A stretch of DNA of 64,000 nucleotides, taken from NCBI GenBank assembly GCA_009746045.1, contig RPFO01000189.1:802248-866247 (forward strand). Direction: 5' to 3'. Numbering within the stretch: position 1 is the stretch's first letter; each line of letters starts with the position of its first letter. The translations under genes and the position numbers were made by a program. The DNA is from Mesostigma viride (Eukaryota > Streptophyta > Mesostigmatophyceae > Mesostigmatales > Mesostigmataceae). Below, one piece after another: positions 8,606 through 19,002 of the stretch. A model generated the notes under the pieces. It worked only from the letters and a program-made list of their open reading frames with translations. It searched no databases and was not told the DNA's origin.

Positions 8606-11600
8606 GGTGGAGCTCAAGAAGATTCTCATTTCGCTGCTCGACGCCGGGCTCATCGAGCCCAGCAACAGTCCCTTCTCCGCAGGCGTGCTGCTCCGACGTC
8701 CCCAAGCCAGGGGGCAAGTGGCGGCTGGTGACTGACTACCGGAAGCTGAACGCCATCACGGTCAAGTCCAAGTATCCCCTGCCGAGGATCGACGACATCT
8801 TCAACTGCGTCCAAGGGGCTACGTGCTTTACGGTCATCGACTGCGCGGACGGGTTCTGGCAGCTGCGCATCGCGCCTGAGGACTGCCACAAGACTGCGTT
8901 CGCCACGCCCTTCGGTCACTACCAGTTTCGGGTGGCGGCGATGGGCCTGTGTAATTCGCCCGCGTCCTTCCAGATGCTGATGAATGACATCCTCCGTCCG
9001 GTGATGGGCACGGCCCACCTGCCGCAGGTCTCCCGGGATCTGACGGACCCGCACAAGGGGGCGCGCCCACCATGGACCTACAAGCGCACGTGTGCGCTGG
9101 CGTACCTGGACGACATTCTGGTGTATTCCAAGACGTTCGAGGAGCACCTGGAGGATGTTGACGCGGTGCTACACATCATGGAAGACGAGCACCTGTCGGC
9201 GCGGAAAGCCAAGGTGCGCGCCGGTCGCTGCGTGCCCTTCCTGGGCCACACCCTGTCTGCAGACGGCATCGCGACCGACCCTGAGAAGATCGCGAGTCCG
9301 TCCAACAGTGGCCGGTTCCCACGGATGTGAAGGGGGTGCGCAGTTTTCTGGGGTTGGCTTCCTACTACCGACGGTTCATCCCGAGGTTCGCCACCATCGC
9401 TGCCCCGATCAACGCTCTTCTCAAGAAGGGTACTCCGTTCCTGTGGGCTGAGCAGTGCCAGCAGGCCTTTGAGGCTCTCAAGCGCCACCTCACCACAGCC
9501 CCTGTCCTCGTCCTGCCGGACCCGTCCCTTCCTTTCGTTGTGGCTACTGACGCCAGCAAGGTGGCCATCGGGGGCGTTCTCCTGCAGGATCAAGGCAAGG
9601 GTCTGCAGCCCATTGAGTACATCTCACGTACGATGATTCCGGCGGAACGGAACTATCCAGTACACCAACAGGAACTCTTGGCGGTAGTTTACTGCTGCCA
9701 CACGTGGCGTCACCATCTTCTGGGCGCACAGTTCGCGGTGGCCATTAGTGAGCAGGGGGATCTTGACCCCCACCGCCTGGTGATTCACACCGACCACCGG
9801 CCTCTCACCCACCTCCTGGTGCAGCCCAACCTGACGCCCCGTCAAGCGCGGTGGATGGAGTACTTGTCGCAATTCGCACCGTTTAAGATCCAATACGTCA
9901 AGGGCGCGGACAACGTTGTGCCCGACGCCCTCTCGCGACGGGCTGACTATTGGTTCTACGAGGACATGGACGTGCTGCATACCACCTGCGTCCCAGTGGC
10001 CGCCCCGGGGACCGCCTACGGCGCGGAGCCACGGTCCCCTCGGGCCCGCCATCTTTTTCATCTCGGGCACACCACCATGGATGACTTGTCTCCCACCCTG
10101 GATGAGCCTTTCCGTCAGGGTTCCCACGAGGACGTGGAGACCCCCGGGGGAGGGGAGGGGTCGCACACGCGCGTGCCACTCAGTCATGTGGTGCCGCCCC
10201 AGGGAATTTTTCAGCTTCATCCGCTCGGCCCACCCACAGTCTTCTCAGAGTTCGTCAACCAGGCGATGGCGGACGCGGAGGACTCGACAGAGGATGTGTT
10301 CACGGTCACATCTGACCTAGAGACGATGATAAGTCGTTTCACGGTCACGGAAGAAGCGGCCCTCGAGGCCATCAGGGCACATCCGCAGCAGATGGGCGCC
10401 TTCCCTTGCAAGTTCCAGGAAGGGCGCCTGCTCGTGCGTGTCCAGCCGGAGGAATGGCGGCTGTACGTCCCCGAGCTGTGTAGAGCAGCCTTGCTCCACG
10501 AGATCCATGACTCCCTCCTAGGCGGTCACCAAGGAATACATCGCCTCCTCCCACGGGCCCGTAAGCATTTCTATTGGCCAGGGATGACGGAGTATATCAA
10601 GACGTACGTGCGTCAGTGCCCCTCGTGCCAGATCATGAAGTCCAGGAACACGGGCTCTCAAGCCGTCCCAAAGACGTTACCGGATCCGATGGGTCCGTGG
10701 GACTCCATCATGATGGATTTCATCGGCCCATTCAAGAAGACGAAGAGCGGCAACAGCATGGTCTTGGTGTTCGTGGACCGCCTGACGCGTATGTGTCATC
10801 TGGCCCCCTGTCCTGCCGACCTCACGGCGGAAGGGTGTGCCAAGCTATACCTTACTCACGTGTTCCGGTTCCACGGGCTCAGCCGACAGTTCATCTCTGA
10901 CCGCGACAAGCTCTTCACAGCCAAATTCTGGCAGGAGTTCTTCGAGCGGTTGGGCACCAAGGTGTCACTGGGCACGGCCTACCACAGCTCGTCGTCGCAC
11001 ATGGTGGAGCGGCTGAACCGTACGGTGCAAGAGACCATGCGCCACTACACCGACGCGGTGGGTAGCAATTGGGAGGAACTTCTGGGCTTGGTGGAATTTT
11101 CACTGAATAATGCCCCCCAGGCCGCTCACGGATTCACTCCCTTTTTCCTCAACTCCGGCCGACATCCCCTCACGCCGCCCGACTTGCTCCTGAGTCCAGA
11201 ACGTGGTGAGGATCAGGTCAATATACCCTGCAAGGGGTCGAGCGGCTGCTGCAGCAGATGCACCACTGGGCGCATAACAGCGCAGTCCAGGGTTATCGCG
11301 CAGCGGCAGAGCGGTACATGGCCAGGACAGCAGGGAAGCGGGATGCTCGGACGCCGTCCATCGAGGTGGGCGATTGGGTCCTGGTGGAGGGCCCGCAGAT
11401 CGGACGATTTGCTCACAAGGTGGAGAAGGAGCTGAAGACTAAGCTCCGTCCCATGTTCTTGGGCCCCTACAAGGTCCTCGACAAGTTCGACGAGGTCATG
11501 TTCCAGGTGGACATCCCTGTGTCATGGAACCTCACGTCCAACCGGTTCCATCGCGACCAGCTCAAGCTGTATCACCAGAACACCATCCAGGGCCGGGTAA

Positions 11601-11830
11601 ATCCCCCAGCCCCGCTGGAGTTCAATCCGGACACGGGGGAACAAGAGGATGAGGTGGCGGAGATTGTGGGACACCGGGACGTCAAGCGAGGACGTGGGGT
11701 CCAACGACAATACCGCGTGCGATGGCGATTTGCACAGCATGAGTCAGAGGACTCCTGGCGCACCGCAACTGAGTTAGCCGGGTGCGCTCGTTTGCTAGAG
11801 GCATACAAGAAGACGCACCACTTACGATAG
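8606..11830 (+). pseudogene. pol: Ty3/gypsy chromovirus pol: RT, RNase H, integrase, chromodomain
   Basis: Continues the fragment at 360-437. RT has VTDYRKLNAI, VIDCADGFWQ and the catalytic YLDDILVYS near 9100-9125. RNase H includes VVATDASKVAIGG (about 9538) and VIHTDHRPLTHLL. Integrase has a zinc module (GGHQGIHR ... CPSCQIMK) and the D,D,E core MMDFIGP (10713), ISDRDKLF (10893) and HMVERLNR (11000). The tail carries a chromodomain (EVAEIVGHRD ... YRVRWRF ... LLEAY, about 11650-11810) that would tether integration to histone marks. Three single-base shifts break the frame: a C run at 8700-8703, about 9296, and about 11229. Protease and gag are not present upstream. The family is certain; this copy is non-functional as read. 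Confidence 0.9.
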
Positions 11831-11919
11831 AGGACTCCACACGATGCAGGAAGGGAGGGTTGTGTGAGTCAGGTATCAAGGTGCACGTTGACTGATACCT
11901 CTGTTGTCGTGTGTTGCTT
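11831..11919 (+). other. Spacer after gypsy pol with purine tract and hairpin
   Basis: Contains the purine run aggaagggaggg (about 11849-11860) followed by tgtgtgag, which looks like a polypurine tract next to an LTR start. It also has an 8-bp inverted repeat, AGGTATCA at 11871-11878 with TGATACCT at 11893-11900. Open frames continue downstream, so this may be an internal tract rather than the LTR edge. Confidence 0.35.
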
Positions 11920-14073
11920 ATGCAGGGGGACGCCGCGGAGGCGCTTCCCAGAGACACGACTTCCAGGGCCGCGGAGGCAGCAGATACCGACATTCCTGAT
12001 GCAGCAGAAGGGGTCCAGAGCGAGGATGATTTAGTCGACCTGGAGATGCCAGATCCAGAGTCCCCCGAGCTGCCCACTCAGCAGTTTGGGCCGGTACCTG
12101 TTCGTGGCAAGCCTCCGGCAGCAGAGGCAAGGACGCAGACAGCTCGCGGAGAGCCTGCGGTCCGAGGAGATAATTCGGGAGCTGGGGGGTCAGGAGGCGG
12201 GGCCCGCCGACCGGTGGCACCAGACGCGCGCACGTTGCAGTTGGTGAAAGAGATGAACGAGGAGACTTTCAACCCTCGTATGTTTCTGCGTGACTACGGC
12301 AAGGGGGGTGAGACCCTACTCGAGCGGCGGCGGCGGCGTCATAATCGGATGCCGTCCGAACACCGGGCCGATTCCATTTTGTCACGTGTCGCCCCCGGTC
12401 CGCTGGAGAAATTCCAGCTGCACATTCGGCGGAATGTGGGTTTCAAGGTAGAGACCAGCACTGCAGTGCGCGACGGCGTGGTAACCGGCACGGCTTGGGA
12501 TACTACCCATGCGAGGGAGTGTCCGTGTAACCAGTGCATCGCCACTGTCGAGGCCAGCATGGTTTACCCGCGCCTCTTGCTACTCCTAGTCCCAGCGCCA
12601 GTGCGGGACCATCTTCGGAACTGGTTTCCCCGGTACCTCCCTTTGGAGGGGGCATTGCGGGGTGAGAAGTGCCTACGGGAGGGGCAGTACTCTCTCCGGA
12701 TGGCCTTGGATCGCATCGTTGAGATGGACAACGCAGACCAAGACAGCGGGAGTGATGGCTATGATTCAGACTACCCTCCCCCACGTTCTCCCCCGCGCGA
12801 CCCGCGTCCCCGGAACCCTCGTGACCCGCGTGACCCGCGCGACCCTCCTCCCTTGATTGGCGGACCAGGATACCGTCCCGCCGCGCGTTATGACGCACCC
12901 CCGCCTGCGACCGGTTGGGGACGGCCATCAAGTCGGGAACACCGGTCTACTCAGGCGGTGGCGGGGAGGGGTGAGCGGAGCCGGCCAGCTACACGGCGCG
13001 AGCCAGAGCGACCTGTTCCCCGCCGTTCGCCCTCACCGCCCCCAGCCAGCCGTCGGAACGATCAGCAATGGAAGCGGACGTGGGATGCCGCGCGCGACCT
13101 TGAGCGGGAGGCAGCACGGCGACGGCGGCAGGAGACGGTGGAGACAACCCAGACGCAGACAGCGCTGCAGCCTAGGGGCGAGCCCTCCGGCGAGACCTCG
13201 GGTGGGCCCCCGGATGCGGGCCAACCGGAACCAACCTTCATCGTTGAGTTGGAACCCCGCCCTCGGCCTGATGCGGGCCAACCGGAACCAACCTTCATCG
13301 TTGAGTTGGAACCCCGCCCCCGGCCTGGCCGAGCTGGTTCATCTCGTTCCGCGGAGGAACACAACCGCCCTACCAGAGACGAGGCGCCACTACGCGCCGC
13401 GCAGGGGCCCAGCGGGGCGGACGTGTTGGTGCCAGCGGCGTCCTCGGTACCCATTGAGACGCTCGTGGCAGCCATGCAGAATCAGCAAGAACTGCTTCAA
13501 CGGTTGCTGGCTCAGCAGGGTCCCCAGTCAGATCAGTCGGCCGCCACGTCAGTGGGCAATGATGCAGCCTCCAGGGCTCCGGGGTCTTCGCAGGATGAGT
13601 GGTCAATGGGGGATTTCATACGGGCGGTACCGGGCAGGGCGGTGAGGTACGGTGGGCCGGGGCCCCGTACGGAAAAGCTGTGTGTGCTTTTCGAGGGACC
13701 TGTGTCTCTGCAGGCCCCTCCGGGCACGCATCTGCCCGATCCTCTGGTGTTTCATGTGGGCCCTTGGTGTGCGGTGGATCGAGGAGCCTATTGGGAACAA
13801 GTGGAGATAACCTTTTTCCCTCAGATCCCGCTGCCACTACCGCAACCCGCGCCGTCCCTCATCTTCCCCTTGTGGTGGGGCATACTGTGCGGTATGGTTC
13901 CGAAGATTGGTGGGATTGGCGATACCATGTGGATGGGGTGGGACACGTCGTGGCGCCTCCCAAGGTGGCCCCAACGGAAGGACGCGCCTTTCTGGACAGA
14001 ACGGTGCCTGACTTCGTGGGGGCTTAGAAATCAACAATCAACGATGAGCATGTGCGCACGGAGGTATTTATGA
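11920..14073 (+). CDS. Post-pol ORF of the gypsy element (unknown, Pro/Arg-rich)
   Basis: About 717 residues from ATG 11920. The amino half is mildly acidic, then partly globular with a cysteine cluster CPCNQC near residue 205. The middle has RDP repeats (about 12795-12845), followed by an Arg/Pro/Glu-rich low-complexity part that includes two exact 57-bp tandem units (13213-13269 and 13270-13326; 19 residues each, DAGQPEPTFIVELEPRPRP). No zinc knuckle, membrane span or signal peptide is visible, so it is neither a clear gag nor a classic env. Near 13870 another frame reads more naturally and ends at 14027, so a frameshift is possible. It sits where env or additional ORFs occur in some gypsy elements. 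Function unknown. Confidence 0.5.
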   Translation: MQGDAAEALPRDTTSRAAEAADTDIPDAAEGVQSEDDLVDLEMPDPESPELPTQQFGPVPVRGKPPAAEARTQTARGEPAVRGDNSGAGGSGGGARRPVAPDARTLQLVKEMNEETFNPRMFLRDYGKGGETLLERRRRRHNRMPSEHRADSILSRVAPGPLEKFQLHIRRNVGFKVETSTAVRDGVVTGTAWDTTHARECPCNQCIATVEASMVYPRLLLLLVPAPVRDHLRNWFPRYLPLEGALRGEKCLREGQYSLRMALDRIVEMDNADQDSGSDGYDSDYPPPRSPPRDPRPRNPRDPRDPRDPPPLIGGPGYRPAARYDAPPPATGWGRPSSREHRSTQAVAGRGERSRPATRREPERPVPRRSPSPPPASRRNDQQWKRTWDAARDLEREAARRRRQETVETTQTQTALQPRGEPSGETSGGPPDAGQPEPTFIVELEPRPRPDAGQPEPTFIVELEPRPRPGRAGSSRSAEEHNRPTRDEAPLRAAQGPSGADVLVPAASSVPIETLVAAMQNQQELLQRLLAQQGPQSDQSAATSVGNDAASRAPGSSQDEWSMGDFIRAVPGRAVRYGGPGPRTEKLCVLFEGPVSLQAPPGTHLPDPLVFHVGPWCAVDRGAYWEQVEITFFPQIPLPLPQPAPSLIFPLWWGILCGMVPKIGGIGDTMWMGWDTSWRLPRWPQRKDAPFWTERCLTSWGLRNQQSTMSMCARRYL

Positions 14074-14363
14074 TGGGGGTGAACTTCGTTAGCGCGCACC
14101 GCTGTGGGGTGGTGGATCGGTCAGCATTGACTCTCATCTTCACCCATCCCCAGTACCTCGCCGGGTTTCTGGCGATGTGGCCCACGGGTACGTGGGTGGA
14201 GCTTTCCAGGGTGGGCCGGCAGAAGGTGTCCCCTTACCAGGTGGCTTTTGAGTGTGATCTGCGCTCGCACCCCGGGGATGTGATCCGGCAAATTACTCCC
14301 CTGGGGCGGGAGGCCCTTATCGCGGCCCAGCGACAACGGCGCGCCAACAACGGCGGTCGTTAG
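14070..14363 (+). CDS. Small ORF overlapping the end of the post-pol ORF
   Basis: About 97 residues starting MMGVNFVSAHRCG. Its ATGATG overlaps the TGA of the preceding frame (14071-14073), an arrangement that can allow stop-start reinitiation. Alternatively it is the carboxyl end of the same protein, displaced by a frameshift and a TAG near 14025. No domain is recognised. It ends QRQRRANNGGR with a basic tail. Confidence 0.4.
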   Translation: MMGVNFVSAHRCGVVDRSALTLIFTHPQYLAGFLAMWPTGTWVELSRVGRQKVSPYQVAFECDLRSHPGDVIRQITPLGREALIAAQRQRRANNGGR

Positions 14364-15255
14364 AAATGGTTGTAAGAGTTTTATGACGGATAGCGGAATG
14401 ATCCTGTCATCCTGTTTCATGCTACTACGTCAGGGTTGGTCCTGTGTATCAACCTCTAGAGGAATTGGTATTACTAACCCGCGGGTGAACCGGGGTTGGG
14501 ACATAGTACTCTTAAAGTAGCGTAGCTTTACTTGTTTCCTTTCTGTCTTTTGTACGGTAGGGACTACCGACCCCCGTGGGGGGGGAGGAGCGTTGCGTGC
14601 CGGCCCTTTAGGACGGACGCAACAAAGGAATAAATCATATACTTTGGCTTGTTGTCATAGTCCGTAGGACTTTGGGACTTATTTCGGGACTTAATTTGGG
14701 AATCGTCCCTTAGTCAGGACTTTTGTATGGAACTATGATAGTTTGTGTGATTCGGGCCAGTTATTTTGGGCCTCGGTTGTTGTATGCGATCTTCTAGGGG
14801 CCGGTGCAGTCGCGCCGCGCTGCGTACTTTATAGCTGGTTGAGATATTGTACTCATGCGTGGATTCTGTAGGTGAGGGTCGATGTCGACCCGAGATCTTG
14901 TGTGGACTGCATGCTTGGGAAGGTCGGCGCCATGTCGGCGCCCTTTGCCAGCTTAGTGGCAGACCAAGGTGAAATTGGTCCGAGGACGAGAGTCTCGTCC
15001 TCTTGGTTTGATGATGAATGTTAAGTGCGATAAAGCCGACACATTAAACCTGGGGCAACTATCCATTTGTAATTGGTCTTGCTAGCCATTATAAGTGTGT
15101 AACAATTAGCTCGGCGTCAAGCCGCGATGCCAGATATATCACAACCTGGGTCGTGAAGCGCAATCTGCATTAGGCCACTTTGATTATTCCTAACTCCGGC
15201 ATGGAGGATCTTTCGCTACGTCACTCAGGCTAGGGACCTGGGTTGGCACGTAACA
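14364..15255 (+). repeat. Probable 3' LTR or terminal region of the gypsy element
   Basis: No gene. A G-rich run (ccccgtggggggggaggag, to about 14590) resembles a polypurine tract. It is followed by a 7-bp inverted repeat GTTGCGT/ACGCAAC (14592-14598 and 14617-14623), an AATAAA at 14629-14634, and the hairpin cluster at 14876-15002. The left partner LTR lies outside or is lost, so the boundaries are guesses. It ends at an (ATTC)n array. Confidence 0.4.
14876..15002 (+). promoter_or_regulatory. Array of five consecutive perfect hairpins
   Basis: Perfect inverted repeats follow one another: 14876-14891 (7 bp, loop 2), 14926-14942 (6 bp, loop 5), 14946-14961 (5 bp, loop 6), 14962-14980 (6 bp, loop 7), and 14982-15002 (10 bp GAGGACGAGA, loop 1). 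Hairpins three to five are nearly contiguous. This could be an RNA packaging or export structure of the gypsy transcript; the function is inferred. Confidence 0.6.
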
Positions 15256-15452
15256 CATTCATTCATTCATTCATTCATTCATTCATTCATTCATTCATTC
15301 ATTCATTCATTCATTCATTCATTCATTCATTCATTCATTCATTCATTCATTCATTCATTCATTCATTCATTCATTCATTCATTCATTCATTCATTCATTC
15401 ATTCATTCATTCATTCATTCATTCATTCATTCATTCATTCATTCATTCATTC
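15256..15452 (+). repeat. (ATTC)n microsatellite, left part
   Basis: About 197 bp of pure tetranucleotide repeat. It is interrupted by the CACTA element at 15453 and resumes at 19473 in a shifted phase. Confidence 0.97.
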
Positions 15453-15474
15453 CACTAGGAACTCGGCTTTGAGA

Positions 15475-15780
15475 ATGGGTGAGAAATGGTGAGAAAAAGG
15501 GTGAGAAAGGTGAGAAAAAGGGTGAGAAATGGGTGAGAATGGGTGAGAAAGGTGAGAAAAAAGGGTGAGAATGGGGTGAGAATGGGTGAGAAAACACGTT
15601 TCTCACCCGGGTGAGATTGCCCCAAAAAGGTGAAAAAAGGGGAAAAACGTGAGAAAAATCTCAAAAAACAGGACGTGAGAAAAGTGAGAAAAACGGGAGG
15701 TGTGAAACGTGAGAAAAGTGAGAAAATCAGGACGTGAGAAAAGTGAGAAAAACAGGACGTGAGAAAAGTGAGAAAACACA
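15475..15780 (+). repeat. Left subterminal GGTGAGAAA array of CACTA-1
   Basis: Roughly twenty copies of GTGAGAA(A) with variable G/A spacers, all in one orientation. The mirror-image array is at 19140-19440. Likely transposase-binding sites. Confidence 0.8.
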
Positions 15781-15952
15781 GCGCTGAGAAACACAGCCAT
15801 AATACAATATGCTGGCAGCAGACACATGCATGCAGTGCCAGTAACAACCGCTGTTCAAAACAGCACGAACAATCATGATTTTTTCATTAAATGTTTGAAT
15901 AATTTTAATGTTTACAGCTGCAAGAACCCGTTGATTCAACTATTCAACACTG

Positions 15953-16097
15953 TTATGGCGTTATGTACATCTTCGGCATTCAATGCCTGTTTAACACAGT
16001 CTGTTATGGCGTTAACTTATGACATCTTCGGCATTCAATGCCTGTTCAACACAGTCTGTTATGGCGTTATGACATCTTCGGCATTCAATGCCTTTCA
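15953..16097 (+). repeat. Three-copy minisatellite in CACTA-1
   Basis: Three tandem units of about 50-60 bp sharing the core catcttcggcattcaatgcc (positions near 15968, 16022 and 16073). Confidence 0.85.
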
Positions 16098-16186
16098 TCA
16101 AATACTATATGGTAGCTAGCTAACAAAGCGGGCCGCTCGACAGGGCGTCACACATGTGCTGACTTGAAAGTGGGACCGCTTGCATT

Positions 16187-16789
16187 TTACTCTCGTGGTC
16201 CCTGCAAGAAATCAAGCAAACCGACACAATATATGCAAGAGGAAAAGAAATCAGATCCTTGACATAGACGTAAGCGTTCTACAAGGATCTTGAGCTCAGC
16301 ACCACCTAACAATCCATGCAGCAAATGTGTATGGCAAATCATAATTCCATCAACATACAATTCCACACATCCATGCATGCAAGAGGGGGAAAAAAAACAG
16401 GCCCTTGCAGATAAACATCTATACCTTCAAATGCCAAAAAAATGACACCTATAATTCCCCCTAAAATGAAAGCAGTGCAGCTAACCTTGGATGGTGATGC
16501 AGCGCTCGACGCCGATGACATGGTATCGTCATTGCCATCCTCACTGTCAGTCCTCCCACCACGAGCTTCCTCCTGGGCAGTCCAGTTTACCTGCAAGTAA
16601 GAGGCATACAAGGAAATCAACACTGCATGGCAACCGCTCCCATTTCATTCTCGTGGTGCCTGCATGAATCCAAGCAAACCGCGACACAATATGCAAGAGA
16701 AAAAAAAGATATCAGATCCTTGACATAGACATCACCATTCTACAAGGAAGAGCTCACCAGCACCTAACAGTCCATGCAGCAAATGTGTA
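16187..16789 (+). repeat. Direct 150-bp duplication flanking an exon-like segment
   Basis: 16187-16332 and 16643-16789 are diverged direct copies (both contain tcagatccttgacatagac and end ccatgcagcaaatgtgta). Between them, on the minus strand at about 16485-16590, is a short open segment reading ...DGNDDTMSSASS followed by a GT splice-donor-like site. Confidence 0.7.
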
Positions 16790-17279
16790 AAACACGATTT
16801 ATGACCCAACACTCACTCTTATGGCAAAGCAGCCCCATTTGGCAAGGCAGCATCATACACATGAATCACACCATGCGCCAGATGTCACACGAGCAATTAA
16901 GCCACAACGTTGTCGTCGGACCAGAAAGCAACAAACGTGAGAACGCTAGCGGCCCAAATCTGAGATTCCGCGGAACACAGAAAATGAGAAAGCTCAGAAG
17001 CTACCAGCAAGGGATCGAACATAGGACCTTTGGCATGATTTCGCGGCTGTGTGAGTCTCCTGATCCGAAGGCATCTCACTTAATTAACGTTTCGAAACAG
17101 CCACACTGCGAAAAATCTCTTACCGGAGAGAGTTGCCAATATCAAGGAGACAACCAGCGCAGGCCAGAAATCGGGAGAATCCGGACCATGGGAGCTCGAG
17201 CCTGCCGTTATCTTGTCCGCGTTTTCGAGTCGTGCAGGATTATGAATATGAATGGAGATGGAAATGTGTAGCCTTGTGC

Positions 17280-18191
17280 ATTGAAATTATGGCTGGCTGA
17301 CGTGAAGAGCGACTACATGACCTAGACGGTGGGGCCGGAAACAGCTTGCTTGATTGTGTTTCATCGTGGGCAACGAGTCCAACGACTACTTTCTCTGGGC
17401 GGCAAACTGCGGCAAATTGAACGCAAACCTCATCATGAAAATCTTGACCGTCGAAACGTAACGATCCGACGACTTATGCAGTATGCCGCGTAATTTTCTG
17501 TTGCGGGAGAGCCGTTGGGCCGCTTCCCGACACGGGCGACCAGTGGTTTGCATTAAGTTAACTTACCTGAAGTTCTCCAACAGAAGTGACCCAAGCCGCA
17601 TGATGGCACTCATCGACGGCCTCAGTCTATTGACGCGTCGGCCCGATTTTGGCGGCACCCAATTTGACACCAACGGCACCTACCGACAAAGGGCATACGT
17701 ACGTTTCACGCGCACCACGACCTTCGAGCTCTGCTATGGCGGTGGTGCCATGGGGCCCGCATCAGACTGCGGGCCCTTATCTGCTATGGCGGTGCTGCCG
17801 TTGGGCCCGCATCAGAATTCAGGCCCTTTATGCAGGCGGGCCCTTAATGCATGTTACTTTTTCATTCTTCTGCATACAAATCTGAAGCAATGAGGTCGTG
17901 TCCTCCGGATTTTTGCATTTGCACCGTGTGCAGTTCTTGGACGTTTGGAAACATGCATGATGGCATGTGGCTAATGCAATGACTGACTAGCTAGACCGTT
18001 TCAGTGGTTTTTCATTTGCGGGTTTTTCCTCGTAAATGGTGGGAAAGCGACCGCAGCAATGGTTCTCACCACTAGACACTCCCGGCCAGTGAAGCTCGAA
18101 AAACACGCCCTGATCAAGCAAGCTGTTTCCGGCCCCACTGTATAGGTCATCTTACAGTCGCTCTTTACGTAAGCAAGCCATAATTTCAATG
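17280..18191. repeat. Inverted duplication inside CACTA-1
   Basis: 17280-17354 and 18111-18191 are inverted copies of one ~75-80-bp sequence (both contain ggggccggaaacagcttgct when read in the same sense). About 750 bp lie between. The coding-like reading LKLWLA ... TVGPETACLI is open in the right arm (minus strand) and broken in the left. Confidence 0.75.
17728..17850 (+). repeat. Tandem ~50-bp GC-rich repeats
   Basis: Two to three diverged units containing gctatggcggt and gggcccgcatcag, with an extra gcgggccc at the end. Confidence 0.6.
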
Positions 18192-18647
18192 AACAAGGCT
18201 ACACATTTGCATACTCTTTTCTTGGTTATCGGTGTGCCTTTGTTTGGATGCAGGGGGGATCGCTGTGCTGACACAACGCGGCAAGGGATTTGCTGGTAGA
18301 AGATGCCCTTCCCATGGCTGATTACAGCGACCCTGTGAATGGCGACGAGGCCTACTGTACTGGTGAGCCTTGTTTTTTGCAAATGCTACTTACTACGCCG
18401 TCTGCTTTGGTTATTTTAATTCAGTCCAGTTGAAAGGCGCCTTGGGATTAGCCAATCATGTTTTACTGTCACAAAGCCAGCCCTAGTAATTAATATCTAG
18501 TTTGTTTGGTTTTACCCATCCGGGTGCCATGATCTTGCCGCCAGTAAAAGCGTCCTGTGTTGTATCTGTTCTATTTTTTTTAATAACCAATACTTGCAAT
18601 AATAATACTCTTTGCTGGGTTATCGGTGTGCGTTTGTTTGAATGCAG

Positions 18648-19002
18648 GCGAGATCACTGTGCTGACACAACGTTCAACGCGATTGCATGGGCATCATTAA
18701 ACCTGACGCCGCTTGTGCCGCAAGGCATTGTAGCGGCGTGTGGGGGCGTGAAGCGCTACGCGGATTCTTTCCACAAAGTCAGGATACATGGGTTCAACTA
18801 CCGCACGGAGGCTGCTCCTACGGATGCTGGACCTAGCCAGCCCACCGTTGTAATTGAGGAGGTCCCTATGGCAAAGAGGGCCAGTGGAAGGCAGCGTAAA
18901 GCTGTGAACTATTGCGACACTAGTGGGGATGACACTATGTCATCAGAAGATGTTGATGCAAGCAACCCCTCGGACAGCAGTTCTGAAGAAGATGACTTTT
19001 GA
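18648..19002 (+). CDS. Candidate last exon of a CACTA-1 gene
   Basis: After a pyrimidine/TTG-rich stretch and atgcag at 18642-18647, an open segment reads RDHCADTTFNAIAWASLNL and ends with a basic patch (KRASGRQRKAV) and a Ser/Asp/Glu-rich tail ...SSSEEDDF before TGA at 19000-19002. An AATAAA follows near 19117. A diverged duplicate of the acceptor and exon start (DRCADTT) lies at about 18240-18290 and is stopped quickly. Probably the carboxyl end of a transposon-encoded DNA-binding protein; no family is recognised and upstream exons are not resolved. Confidence 0.4.

Noticed and set aside
11849-11900. gypsy 3' LTR starting at the purine tract near 11860
   Set aside because: Long coding-like frames continue to 14363 and a better purine tract plus AATAAA lies near 14575-14634, so I did not place the LTR edge here.
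15243-15458. FIHS-repeat proteins in the (ATTC)n arrays, also at 19368-20000, 21767-22030 and 25370-25958
   Set aside because: A tetranucleotide repeat reads as the same four residues in all frames; no coding meaning.
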